Shown: in pieces, positions 10,178 to 20,774 of the stretch
Layout of the letters: each line of letters opens with the position of its first letter
Position numbering within the stretch: position 1 is the stretch's first letter
Origin: Thalassia testudinum
Lineage: Eukaryota; Streptophyta; Magnoliopsida; Alismatales; Hydrocharitaceae
Assembly (NCBI GenBank): GCA_037157565.1
Contig: JAZHRO010000046.1
Location: 14,110,501 to 14,174,500, forward strand
Direction of reading: 5' to 3'
DNA: 64,000 nucleotides
Translations under genes and position numbers: made by a program
Notes under the pieces: model-generated
Told to the model about the DNA's origin: nothing
Seen by the model: only the letters and a program-made list of their open reading frames with translations
Databases searched by the model: none

Positions 10178-11676
10178 TGATGTAAACACATTTATTGAGG
10201 GTAAAATGCCTATTCATGCATGTTCCTAGGCTTAGATTTGCATTTCATGTTATAAATATTACATAGCATGCATCATTCTACATTTAGAGTAGTTGTATAT
10301 AATTTAGCTTAATTGCATCCTTTTTGTGATTAGGAGAGAAGGATACTTACCTCAGAGCCTTGAATTGACGATCCGACCGTACGGATCTGATTAAGACGAC
10401 GATGGAGTCCAACGCCTCTGAAATCACCTCAATCGGAGTCCCATAGCACCATATGCAGTCTGAGGAAGATCAATGGCCAAGGGACTATGAGATAATTTAG
10501 AGCTTCAAATGATAAATCCGACCATGCAGATGGATTCGGGTCGACGATCTCAGCCTAACGGCGCAAAAATTGATTCAATCCGACCTCTGTAACAGCCCCT
10601 ACAACAAGAAGATGGACGGCCCAGACTGCGTCACATGGCGCAACCCAGAACGCCAATGCACACACGCAGCATGCACACACATGCGCAGGTGCGCCTGCCC
10701 ATTGCGCAGCATAGCACAGCGCTAGCGCGTGGGTGCACGTGCATGTGCAGCAAGAAAGGAGCGCAACGTCAGCTATGCATGAGCTGGACCTACAGCGACG
10801 CATGAGCTGGATTTACAGCAACACTTATAGCCGTCATTAATTCTTTGAGCGCCAGCAAAGCAAACTTTGGGCATGAGCGAGCATGAGTGGCCTACAGCGA
10901 CACTTTCAGGGAGGGCCTGGATGTCACTAATGGTCCCATACCTATTTTTGCCTCTTCTCCACTATAAAAGGACCTACACCCCCTCCCTTCCAAGCCAATT
11001 CTACCTACTCTACTCCCACCTATTCTCAAGCTCTAGCAAGCCTACCAATGCTCCATTAGAGCTTGTTCTCAAGCTCTCAAGTCTCCTATTAGTATAGCGA
11101 ACCTCTGCCCCACCAAATATTCCTCTAACTTCCCATCCCCCTTCATAGGTCGCCTTGGAGCTGTCCTCCCACCTCCATTCCGATAGCAGATCAACTCCAT
11201 CTTCTCACCTCCATTCCGGAGCTACGCCGAAGCTTTCCACAACTCGACGTCCTCCTACATCTCACCTCCGTCGTCCCGCTCCTCAGCTCCTTCGTCCGAG
11301 CTTCCGCTAGGCACCGTCGTCTCGCCGAACAGTCGATTTGGGAGATTGCCTCTCACCCCCCTCTCTTTTTATGCTTTCATAGTAGATTGTAATAGACATT
11401 GGATTGATATATATACCATTTTCATTCCACATCTCTATCGTGTGATACATTTGCTTGTTTCTCTTACAAAATTACAAAAAAATAACAAAACCCCAAAATA
11501 CCAAAAAGAAACAAATCGAAGCGTGGTTTTCACGTAAAGTAAACGTCGCCTCCCTGTGTTCGATTCGGGACTCCCTTCGAGTTTCGATATAAATTTTATC
11601 TAATCGATGTGTTTTGCAACTACGATGACGGGTTACTTGTAACCTCGATTTCTAACACGCGAAACATGCTCGACCA
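10178..11676 (+). mobile_element. 5' LTR of element A
   Basis: The LTR starts TGATGTAAACACA and ends GCTCGACCA. It matches the LTRs at 19297, 24523 and 30384 along its length and, reversed, the E LTR at 41520-43125. TATAAAAG at 10963-10970 marks the promoter, with TACAGCGAC-type repeats upstream. Short frames at 10867-11097 and 11346-11537 are not genes. Confidence 0.87.
10963..10970 (+). promoter_or_regulatory. TATA box of the element A 5' LTR
   Basis: TATAAAAG lies in the context CTCCACTATAAAAGGACC, which is nearly identical in all four A/B LTRs and in the E LTR. The strong conservation in otherwise drifting LTRs supports it as the core promoter. Confidence 0.7.
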
Positions 11677-11679
11677 TTT

Positions 11680-11697
11680 TGGCGCCGTTGTCGAGGA
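11680..11697 (+). other. Primer-binding site of element A
   Basis: TGGCGCCGTTGTCGAGGA lies 3 bp after the LTR end and is complementary to the 3' end of plant tRNA-Asp with few mismatches. Confidence 0.85.
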
Positions 11698-13288
11698 GGC
11701 AACGAAATTTACTTTATTATTTATTGCATTTCTTTGCATTTACATAGCACTAACCCTACTTGTCTTTGATCTCCTGTCTTGCAGGTACCCTAGCATGGAG
11801 ATCCAAGTGTGGTAGACCGGAGTAAAGTGCAGGTAGAGTGTTTTGTAGGTGTCCCCCACACCACCCCAACCTTAGTTTCCATTCCATAACCTAATAACTC
11901 AAACCCAAATCAACTTAGGTGCCTTTTGTAAACCCTAAGATAGATTTGGTTATTTGTTTGCCACCTCCACTCACCTCGCCATCAACATAAATAAAAAAAA
12001 AAGTGTTATCTGATTGTGGGATTTTCTAAAGGCTACACACTTAACACCCACAACTTCTTATCCTAAGGTGCACAATCACTTTGATTCTACCATTTAACCG
12101 GGATCTGAATGCTGGGCTATAAACTATAGGCATGTACAGAAGATGTCTGTGGCAGAAATGAAGATGTTAAGATGGATGTGTGGTCATACAAGAAAGGACC
12201 GTATTTCAAATGAATTTATTAGAAACAGGGTTAGGGTGGCACCGATAGAGGATAAAATGAGAGAGGCCCGTCTAAGGTGGTTTGGACATTTACAAAGAAG
12301 GCCACTAGATGCCCCAGTTAGGAGATGTGGGAAGTTGGAGGCTGAACCCGCTAAGAGGGGGCGAGGAAGACCAAACAAGTGTTGGAAGGAAACTATTAAG
12401 TATGACCTCAATTACTTCAATTTAAGTCCTAAAATGGCTGAAAATCGATCTGTGTGGAGGCAAAGAATCCATATAGCCGACCCCACTTAGTGTGGGAAAA
12501 GGCTTGGTTGTTGTTGTTGTTGTTGTTGACTTGTGGACCTGGTACACTTCAACTAAATACACATAAGTGAGTAGAAATCTGAATAGGTTAAGCATTCTTG
12601 TGTGCCTTAACTAAGTGGTGCAAAAGGCCAATTGATTGAGTTGTTTGGGCCGCACTACTCAATCTAAAACTGATCCATCAAGTAGCTTGCCACTTAATGT
12701 TGATTCTTAGGGCTGAACCAGGCACTCCACATTATTTTTGATTTTTAAAAGAACATATCATCACTCGTGCTTTCAAAACTTAGAGTGTTCTAGTAAACCT
12801 TGATTGAACCAACCTAAGAATTAAACCCTAAAAGCTACTAAAGAAGCTTAAATCCTAAAAGACACATCATCAAATAACCTTGTTTGAGAACCCTAGTTGT
12901 GCACGCACACACATTTTAACTGATCATTAAGGGCATAACCCATCTAAAGGGCCCATCACATTCCTGCAGCACCATTGTCCCAAGCCTAACTAAAATTCAT
13001 TAGACTTTGGCCCTAAGGACTGGTTCGCTCGTCAAGATCTAGATTGAGATTGTTCACGATTAACCTACTTATACTAGTCAATCTGATGTCTAGCTAGGGG
13101 AGTAGTGTCAAACGACCACGACTGGGGGTTACACTAGGAACCGAAGGCACAAGACAAAGGAAGAACCTTCTCCCCAGTCCCTCCTAACAGGTTGGATTGC
13201 CTAGACATAAGTAGAGTAAATCGTCCATAATCTTAGGACGGATTCTGAGAGTCTATAGACCTTTAGGCTACCCAACCTAAGGACAGGC
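11698..13288 (+). other. 5' leader of element A
   Basis: Noncoding DNA, collinear with 26007-27182 of B apart from the LINE insertion. It replaces the gag region of autonomous relatives. It ends in a T-rich stretch with TTGTAG near 13301-13306, which could be a splice acceptor before the long frame. Confidence 0.6.
12107..12528 (+). mobile_element. 5'-truncated RTE-type LINE inserted in element A
   Basis: The insertion is defined by comparison with B, where 26405-26435 is uninterrupted. It encodes only the C-terminal tail of the LINE polyprotein: ECWA, then [31 protein letters not shown] and [13 protein letters not shown], with a stop at 12488-12490. The 3' end is CCCCACTTAGTGTGGGAAAA, GGCTTGG and then (TTG)n at 12508-12528, the usual tail of plant RTE-clade LINEs. 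No clear TSD is visible. Severe 5' truncation is normal for target-primed insertion. Confidence 0.85.
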
Positions 13289-13705
13289 TTGTATTTTTGT
13301 ATTGTAGGGCTCCTTCGTTCTCTTCTGATTTCCCTCCTTACTTCACCATGTACCCTTCCACATCTTACACACATTTCCAATCCTATCCTCCTACCACCAC
13401 TTGTCCCAAAGATGATTATTATTCCGACTTGACTTGTAATCACCCATCCATTAGCCGGGATGACTTTGATTGAAGATACGAATCCAGACCTCAGTGTCCA
13501 GGGCCTAACCCTGGACAACAAGACTATGATTACTATCCATCCCAAACCTACAATGATTATGGATCTCTATCCTTTGATGACAAAACCAACCCGATCTACA
13601 GTCAAGAAGGATATGCTGATTATAACATCAACCCTCCCCAGTATTCCATTGAAAATAGGTCATCACCATTCTTTGAACAACCCGAGACGACCTACTATCA
13701 GGGAG
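13289..13705 (+). pseudogene. Unknown non-gag-pol protein of element A, N-terminal part
   Basis: The frame is Pro/Tyr/Asp-rich, with motifs such as YPPTT, DDYY, SRDDFD, GPNPGQQDYDYYPS and SSPFFEQP. It corresponds residue by residue to 27204-27600 of B, with scattered stops (the codon after SRDDFD is TGA where B has Trp). It is cut at 13705 by solo LTR J and continues at 16520. The first Met is unclear: B's ATG at 27183 is absent here. A disordered, tyrosine-rich segment is inferred. I do not recognise the family; a rearranged gag C-terminal region is the main alternative. Confidence 0.55.
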
Positions 13706-14227
13706 TGTTAGGATCCACGACATCAAACATTTTTAAGACGTCTGGGAGTTGGTCGAGACGTCTGGTCATACGTCTGGATGCCTTCCCAGACGTCTGGAAT
13801 TTAATTTTTGTGGCATACGATTGCGAGTCTGCGTGCGTGCGTGTGCAGACTGCCCCTGCCGACTTGCAGGCACTCCTCTTTTCTTTCTCTCTCTCCCCCA
13901 ATGCCTTCAAATATCCTCTTCCCCCCTTCCCTCTCCCTCACCACCACTCCACCGTCTCCTCCTTCCAGTGTCAGCGTGAGAGTGAGAGAGCAAGGGCAGC
14001 AGCTGCTGCCGGGTGCGCGCGGGGAGGAGGAGGTGCAGTGAGAGGGAGAAGAGGTAGAGCGTGAGAGGAAGAGAGAGAGAGCTCGCTGGAGCAGCCCAGG
14101 GCCAACCGGCGGGCGCGTAGTGGGAGCGTGGTGCTAGGGAGGTTACCCCGGTGCTACTGCAGCTCAGGCAGTAGGCAGCGCGACGCGACGCGGCTGTGCG
14201 CAGCAGGTGGAAGGTGTGGAGGTTCTG

Positions 14228-14250
14228 ATTCTGGGAAACTTTCCCAGAAT
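14228..14250. repeat. Perfect short inverted repeat in LTR J
   Basis: ATTCTGGGAAA and TTTCCCAGAAT are perfect 11-bp complements around one base. It lies just before one of the GACGTCTGG motifs. Confidence 0.6.
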
Positions 14251-14938
14251 TAGACGTCTGGACCTACGTCCAGACGACGCGAGAGACGTCTGTAGTGAGA
14301 TCCAGACATATGAAAGGTATGATATTTCTCTTCTTCTTCCTCTCATGGGTACGGCCATGTAGGCCGTTCCGCCGAAGGTTCTACCTCATTGCCATGTTGA
14401 GATCGTTTGCGTACACGTGCAGGTTTCGTTCGGGAAGGCACAAGGACACGCCCTTCCACACAGATCGGACGTCTGGGCAAGCCACCAGACGGCGGAGAGC
14501 ATCTCCAGACGTCCAGAGTAATAGACGGATGTCTAGAACTAGGTTCAGATGATTCAGCAGGATCCTGGACGTCTGAAGAGTAGCACAGAAGTAAGGTATG
14601 ATCTGGACCATCTTTTAAGACGTCTGGAAGGTATTCCAGATGTCTGATTTGGGTCAGAGTTATCGTTTTTGACCCGTTTAGGGTCCGTTTGAAGTCCGAT
14701 TTCCGCGTTTGAAATTTTGTTCTTCTCAGAATTAGTTCCTCTACTTGTTTAAAGTACTTGTAGCCTTTTCTGAGTGATTTCTTATGATTGATCCTTATGT
14801 TAGGACCTCGTCCATTGCAGCTCTGGGGGTTGCGGAGGCACGCGGATCTGCCGATCACGCCCCCATTACTCCTAGTTTTGCGGGTAGTGTGGCTCCCCTT
14901 GAATATTTACCAACATTAATGCATCTTTGAGATAAATA

Positions 14939-15125
14939 ATAGATTCTAGGGTATGGCATGAATCCTAGGGTCTAAAAACTAGATTGAATGATAGATCCTA
15001 GGATATGGCATGAATCCTAGGACTTGAAAACTAGATTGAATGATAGATCCTAGGGTATGGCATGAATCCTAGGACTGGAAAACTAGATTGAATGATAGAT
15101 CCTAGGGTGTGGCATGAATCCTAGG
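14939..15125 (+). repeat. 52-bp tandem repeat in LTR J
   Basis: Units start at 14939, 14991, 15043 and 15095 with ATAGATYCTAGG, and share GGCATGAATCCTAGG and CTAGATTGAATG. About 3.6 units are present with few differences. Confidence 0.85.
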
Positions 15126-16519
15126 AACAGAAATACTGAAACAAATGTCGTGAATACATGAATTGCAGTCTTGGAAAAGTAGATAGAATAATGATAATTG
15201 CCTATAATTGGATAACAGCTGCTTGTATATGAATGGATATTAAATGTTGGAAACACGGGTTATATGAGAATAAAATTGAATTGATGAAACCTAAAATGGC
15301 TTGGCTAGAGAAATATGAGCATGAATCCTACCGGGAATTAGGAGTAGAGCTCCTGGAAGCTAAATAGAATGGAACTGGGAAAGTGGATGGGGAAATGAGC
15401 TGGCCCTTGAGTACGAAGTACAATGGAGAGCGATTGTCCCCCTGTTTAGTGCAGAGCGGAGCTAGCTGCCCTAAGGACCCAGGGTTAGGTCTGGCCACTT
15501 TGTACCGACTTTTGGCCCTCGCATACACAGTACCGGGGAGAGCTACTAGTGCAGGGAGAGAGCTAGTCACCCCACGGGCCCTGGGGTTCTGCTTGCCGTC
15601 CTACACCGACTTGTTAGGCCCACTGGGCAAACCAGGGTAGTCAGGCGAGGGTGCGCGGACTGTGGAGGGGAAAGACCCCTGTTTGGTTACTGTGGAGGGG
15701 CTGGACCCCTGTTACTGAGAGGGCTCTGCCTTATACTGGTTCCGTGCTGTGCTTTGGGCGCACCCGTTAGCAAAAATGACTGACCATGTGCTAGTGTGGG
15801 GTAGCTACCCATGCGTTTATCGCGCATGCCGCAGTCACCGTTACGCTTGTCAGTGACCTTGGGGTGGTTGACTGAGGGTAGGACCACTACGGGAGACTCT
15901 CCTAGCCAGGAGAGCACCACGTGCCACTTCTACTTTTCGGAAAAGACTGTAATCAAGATTGTTCCCACGAGGAACATTCGAGATCAAGAGAAAGATCTGA
16001 GAAATAATTCAAGAATGAGTAAATAGAGAAATAAAGAAAGAAATAAAAAATAATAGCTACTTTTACACCTTTACTGTTTTCCTTAGCTAGCTGGTTTCCA
16101 CTCTACTCAGCGTTTCGCTGATGTGTCACCTTTGTCACCTTTTCAGGACCAGGTGTTGAGCAGCCAGAGCCTATGCCTATGGAGGGTGCTGGGCCTAGTT
16201 GAGCCCAGTAGTTCTACTTGTGTTGTACTTGCTGTACCATTTTTCTATTGTAGTGAGTATATTCTGTTACATTTGTACTCTTTTATCTAAGCATCATATT
16301 TCTGTACCTGTTTAATTCTCTACTGTTGTGGTGGTATGTACGGTAGTAGTTCTTTTCTTTACTGCTGTACTTTTGTTATTATTAGTTACTTGCAGTGAAT
16401 GAGGGTTATTTTGCTGCTTTTTGGTTACTTTCTCATTGGACGACTGGGTTTTGGAGTCAGTCGAGTCAATCCGATTCTCGTGTCCTGTAGGGATTCAGGA
16501 ACCAGGTCATAACAGGGAG

Positions 16520-17880
16520 GAACACGAGAACCTTGACATCTTAACTCCTCTAGATTTTACCCAAACCCACCCAAACCTGAATCAAACCAGTCGATTCAGG
16601 TGAACCAAATCCAAGATAGGGTGTTGGCTAATTTGAGGAACACCATACAATATTTAGAAGCCCAGCCAACACCATGCACTGAAGCACTAGAGCCTATGAT
16701 CAAAATGATTGATGAACTTAATAGTTCTCTATTGGATTTACTCCAAAGTGTTAAGGATAGGGACTTGGGTGAGTTTCTTCTTGGGAAATTGTCGAGGTTG
16801 AGGGTGAAATTTGTGGTTGCACTAGTCAAATCTTGGGATGATTCTCAAGATGAACCCTTTTCAAGAGAGCCAATGTCTGAACCCGCTCAGGCGCCTGTCA
16901 GGGGGGATACATATTCGGAGATTGGAGATGACCAGATTGGTCTAGAGTAACCCTTTGAGGATGAAGTGATTGATTCACCCGAGATCCCCAAGTCAGGAAA
17001 CGAAGAAAATTATGTCTCCTTGGATGATGAAATGACTTGTGATGTTGAGACATATACAAATGAGGATCATGAATTCTTTGATTTTGAGGATGAGGAATCT
17101 CTTAGTGAAGTCTCACTTAAGCTTGAGGAGAATGATTTTAGTGAGACATACAAGATCGAGGAGTATGGCGACCAATTTGGTAGCTCGACTACTGAAGATT
17201 TTGATTCGATTGGGGCTAACTTGGAGGATCCGATACCTGACGACTCAATTAGTAGCCCCATTCCTCAACCACACCCCGAAGAGCTGAATGAACATACTTT
17301 TGAGATCATTGTGCCCAAGTCAATCCTGATTTAGCTGCAATTGTTGAACTTGGCCACTTTAGATGGGGTATACAACGATTTGGAGGACCTGGAGCTTGAG
17401 CACTTGATTTTAGAGGGTAAGAATTTGGCAATAAAAATCTGGGAGGCTAATTTTGAGGGAACTACTATTTTGGATATAAGGGTACCTATTGACCTGAAAC
17501 CACCTATCTTCTTTACGGACCCTCATGATATCTTTCACGTGTGACCTAAGCCTAGAATAACTGATTACTTTTTTGAGCTTAATATTAAGTGGACATCTGA
17601 AACTAGTGAACCAGATCTACCTATTGTCTACCATTTTGGTCTTGGGTTGCACACCCCAAAATCGCAGGCCCAGCCCCGCAAACACAATAATCTTCGATTC
17701 TGGGTGATTTTCATCCAAAACCTGAGAACCACTGGACCCTGGGGCATGGGTCTGCACCATAATCTGGTCCACGTCTATGAACATATTCTGTTGGTGGGTT
17801 TCAAGATCAATATTTTTATTTTGATTCTGACCCGCACTTGTGAATTCTCAATTTCTTCTTTGTATGTATGTTATACCTAG
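16520..17880 (+). pseudogene. Unknown non-gag-pol protein of element A, main part
   Basis: One frame runs here with few stops. In order it shows a helical segment (RVLANLRNTIQYLEAQPTPC, then EALEPMIKMIDELNSSLLDL), a highly acidic part (DEDEESLSEVSLKLEENDF-like, about 16970-17220), the motif LEDPIPDDSISSPIP, HTFEIIVPKSILI, then VPIDLKPPIF, FGLGLHTPK and a hydrophobic tail (FKINIFILIL) before the stop at 17878-17880. A TAA after GLE (16948-16950) is shared with B, so it may be an ancestral stop between two cistrons; TAG at 17332 and TGA at 17542 are private to A. B and more distantly G share the frame. Function unknown; it occupies the place of gag-pol. Confidence 0.65.
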
Positions 17881-18020
17881 CTGAAGGCATTAAACTTAAC
17901 ACGTGTGTATACACTCTTCTCTCTGCGAAGCTGATCGGATTTTCACGACACTCAGGTGATGTTCTATTTACTCCACTCTTTTCATGTCTTTATTTTTATA
18001 ATGAGGGCATTGCATCATTT

Positions 18021-18036
18021 AGGCATGGGGGGGTGG
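18021..18036 (+). other. Internal polypurine tract of element A
   Basis: AGGCATGGGGGGGTGG lies 140 bp after the frame's stop and about 1.26 kb before the terminal tract at 19284. The core GCATGGGGG is the same in both. Confidence 0.6.
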
Positions 18037-19283
18037 ATATTCAATTCCTGAAATGATTATGTTAACTCCATAGAATTTCTTTCAGTTTCTTATAAAATTT
18101 TAAAAAAAATGAAAAAAAGATAAAAAAAAGAAAGAAATTAGGAAAAGAGAACTTAGGCATTTGGAAGTTATTAACTTTAGGAAATGATACAAGAGGACCT
18201 AAACATTTAGACTCTTCAGGTCTTCGAGCTTAATTAGCCCAAGTGTCCACTCGAATGTGGAGTTAGTCTCGAGTCCTCGCCAATTAAAATTTATCTTAAT
18301 TTGGTAAATAATTTGGGATGATAAGCATGTGACTTATCAACCCGCCCTCTGATTTAGGGGGACTTTAAGCCTAAGCATCTACACACATTTTTTTTGCATT
18401 GACTCACTTTCCAGCGATTTTTACGGAAATTGGGTACCTAATGGACCGACCTGGGTGGAATGGCTGCAAATTGTCGGTGGTAACAGCTCATCGGCCGGTT
18501 GTCTAGACCCTAGCCACACGACCATTTTCATTGTACTGCCTTTAGATAAATCTTAAATCAGGGAAGCCACCTACTTAGAAAAAAAAAAGAAACACTAAAA
18601 AAGAAAAGAAAAAAAAGGAAAAGGAGAAAATAGAAAAACAAATAAAACCACACTTCACCGCACGAGTATGGTTGGCAAGTTGTCGGTGGTAATAACTCAT
18701 TGGCTGGTTGTCCAGAACCCTGCTCATAAAAAAAAAAAGCACAATAATTCCTAAAACTCTTAGGGAAGAAGTGGGGAAATAGAATAAATCGGGGAGATAT
18801 ACACTGGGTTCGCTCTTGTGTTAACACCATAAATAAAAGAAGTAGGGAGAAAGCTACCGATCGTAAAGATAAACCTTTAGGCAAGGTCACCTAGGGTCGT
18901 AGAAACCCGAAGTCCATCTTAATGGCCATTTTGTTAGTCTATCACTTTTTCACAAAGATGCTTAGTACTTAGAGTCCTTTTCGAGTCTTGGGCGGGTCGG
19001 GTAGCCATAAAAAGTTATCCTGGAACTCTCAAACTCCAAAAGTACAAAAAAATTAGAAAAGAAGAAAAATATATAAAAAAATGTATCTTCCCTTCTCAAA
19101 TAAGGTGAGGACTTGAGCAGTCTGCATTCTGGTAGGCACCCGAGTACTATTAAGTTTTCATAGTTTTGGACCTTAGTTGAAATTTTCTATTGTTAATAAA
19201 CGACTTAGGCCTAAGTGATCTAATCCTAATTCTACTTTTATACATAGCATATAGTTTAATTTTTCTAGGGACTAGTAAAAGAT
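18037..19283 (+). other. 3' noncoding region of element A
   Basis: The region is collinear with B 29116-30370 and the reverse of C and E. Paired repeats are at 18460-18507 and 18668-18716, separated by an A-rich tract. A hairpin-like stretch at 19261-19280 (TTTTCTAG, GGA, CTAGTAAAA) sits before the purine tract, with one arm shortened by a base. The minus-strand frame 18558-18890 is a shadow of the A-rich tract. Confidence 0.6.
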
Positions 19284-19296
19284 AGGCATGGGGGTA
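19284..19296 (+). other. Terminal polypurine tract of element A
   Basis: AGGCATGGGGGTA directly precedes the 3' LTR start TGATGTAAAC. Confidence 0.8.
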
Positions 19297-20769
19297 TGAT
19301 GTAAACACATTTATTGAGAGTAAAGTGCCTATTCATGCTTGTCCTAGGCTTAGATTTGCATTTCATGTTATAAATATTGCATAGCATGCATTATTCTACA
19401 TTTAAAGTAGTCGTATATATTTTAGTTTGATTGTGTCCTTTTTGTAGTTAGGAGAGAAGGATATTTATTTCGGAGTCTCGGATTGACCATCCGACCGTAC
19501 GGATATGATCAAGACGACGATCAGAGTCCAATGCCTTTGAAATTGCCTCAATCGGAGTCCCGTAGCACCATATGAAATCCAAGGAAGATCAATGGTTAAG
19601 GGACTAGGAGACATAACTCGAAACTTCAAATGATAAATCTGATCGCGTGGATGGATTCGAGTTGATGATCGCAGCTTAACGGCAGGAAAATCGATTCAAT
19701 TTGACCTCTGTAGCAGCCCATACAACAAGAAGATGGATAGCCCAGACTGCGCCACATGGCACAGCCCAGGCCGCTAGCACGCACGCATCACCTCATGCAC
19801 ACACGTAGGCGCACATGCGCAGCGCTAGCACGTGGGTGTGGCAAGGTAGGAGCGCAGCGCCAGCTATGTGTGAGCTGGACCTACAACATCGCATGAGATG
19901 GATTTACAGCAACACTTACAGCCATCGCTAATTCTTCGCGTGCCACCAAAGCTAACTTTGGGGAAGAGCAGGCATGAGCTACCTACAGCGACGCTTCCAA
20001 CGACAGCCTGGATGTCACTAATGGTCCCATACTTATTTTTGCCTCTTCTCCTCCACTATAAAAGGACCTACACCCCCTCCCTTCCAAACCACCTCTACCT
20101 ACTCTACTCCCACCTACTCCCAAGCTCTAGCAAGCCTACCAACGCTCCATTGGAGCTTGTTCTCAAGCTCCCAAGGCTCCTATTATTATAGCGAACCTCT
20201 GCCCCACCAAATATTCCTCCAACTTCCCATCCCCCTTCATAGGTCACCTTGGAGCTGTCCTCCCACCTCCATTCCAGTAGCAGATCAAGTCCGTCTTCTC
20301 AGCTCCATTCTGGAGCTATGTCGAAGCTTTCCTCAACCCATCGTCCTCTTGCATCTCACCTCCGTCGTCCCACTCCTCAGCTCCTTCGTTCGAGCTTCTG
20401 CCAGGTGCCGTCATCTCGTCGAACAACTGATTTAGGAGATTTCCTCTCACCCTCCTCTCTTTTTATGCTTTCATAGTAGATTGCAATAGACATTAGATTG
20501 ATATATATACCAGTTTCATTCCACATCTCTATCTTGTGATACGTTTGCTTGTTTCTTCTTACAAAAATACAAAAAAAAACAAAACCCTAAAATACCAAAA
20601 AGAAACGAATCTAAGCGCGGTATTCACGTAAAGTAAATGTCGCCTCCCTGTGTTTGACCTAGGACTCCCTTGGAGTTTCGGTATAAATTTATCTGATCGA
20701 CGTGTTTTGCAACTACGACGACAGGTTACTTGTAACCTCAATTTCTAACACGTGAAACACGTTCGACCT
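19297..20769 (+). mobile_element. 3' LTR of element A
   Basis: Same order of blocks as the 5' LTR, with TATAAAAG at 20057-20064. It ends GTTCGACCT (the last base of CGACCA is changed) and is followed by TSD TGCTG. By eye about one base in ten differs from the 5' LTR over the first 180 bp, so A is not recent. Frames at 19898-20476 are accidental. Confidence 0.86.
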
Positions 20770-20774
20770 TGCTG
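20770..20774. repeat. Target-site duplication of element A, right copy
   Basis: TGCTG, identical to 10173-10177. Confidence 0.8.

Larger units (their letters stand above)
13706..16514. mobile_element. Element J: solo LTR inserted in element A
   Basis: The insert starts TGTTAGG and ends CATAACA, with 5-bp inverted ends TGTTA/TAACA, and is flanked by TSD GGGAG (13701-13705 and 16515-16519). B has the uninterrupted sequence at 27590-27610. It has no internal PBS, purine tract or coding domain, so it is a solo LTR of 2809 bp left by recombination. It contains a GC-rich block (13980-14210), nine GACGTCTG octamers (13737-14626), a hairpin (14228-14250) and a 52-bp tandem repeat. The length would suit a large chromovirus such as Tekay/Del, but I see nothing decisive. 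Frames at 13705-14858 and 15328-16026 look accidental. Confidence 0.82.
10178..20769 (+). mobile_element. Element A: non-autonomous LTR retrotransposon
   Basis: A has a 5' LTR (10178-11676), a tRNA-Asp-type PBS (11680), a noncoding leader, one long broken frame of unknown function (about 13289-17880), an internal purine tract (18021), 3' noncoding DNA, a terminal purine tract (19284) and a 3' LTR (19297-20769), flanked by TSD TGCTG. There is no gag, RT or integrase. Without the LINE and solo LTR J it is about 7.35 kb, close to the 7.32 kb of B. LTR and 3' region resemble those of pol-bearing E, a plausible source of enzymes for this family. Confidence 0.85.

Noticed and set aside
12143..12490. 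Zinc-finger-like or host protein of 115 residues
   Set aside because: It is the C-terminal tail of an RTE-type LINE polyprotein followed by the typical 3' end and (TTG)n, and is absent from the matching site in B.
13705..14064. Overlapping frames of 70-120 residues in a GC-rich stretch, possibly a small gene
   Set aside because: All lie inside solo LTR J, occur in several phases and on both strands, are low-complexity, and have no conserved counterpart.
14939..15125. Regular 52-bp direct repeats considered as a CRISPR-like array
   Set aside because: The units are contiguous without unique spacers, few in number, and lie in an LTR of a plant genome.
18558..18890. Frames with long Phe runs in 3' noncoding regions (also 1663-1941, 29639-30006, 43521-43871)
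   Set aside because: They arise from homopolymer-rich tracts between the paired repeats and are not kept in sequence between elements.
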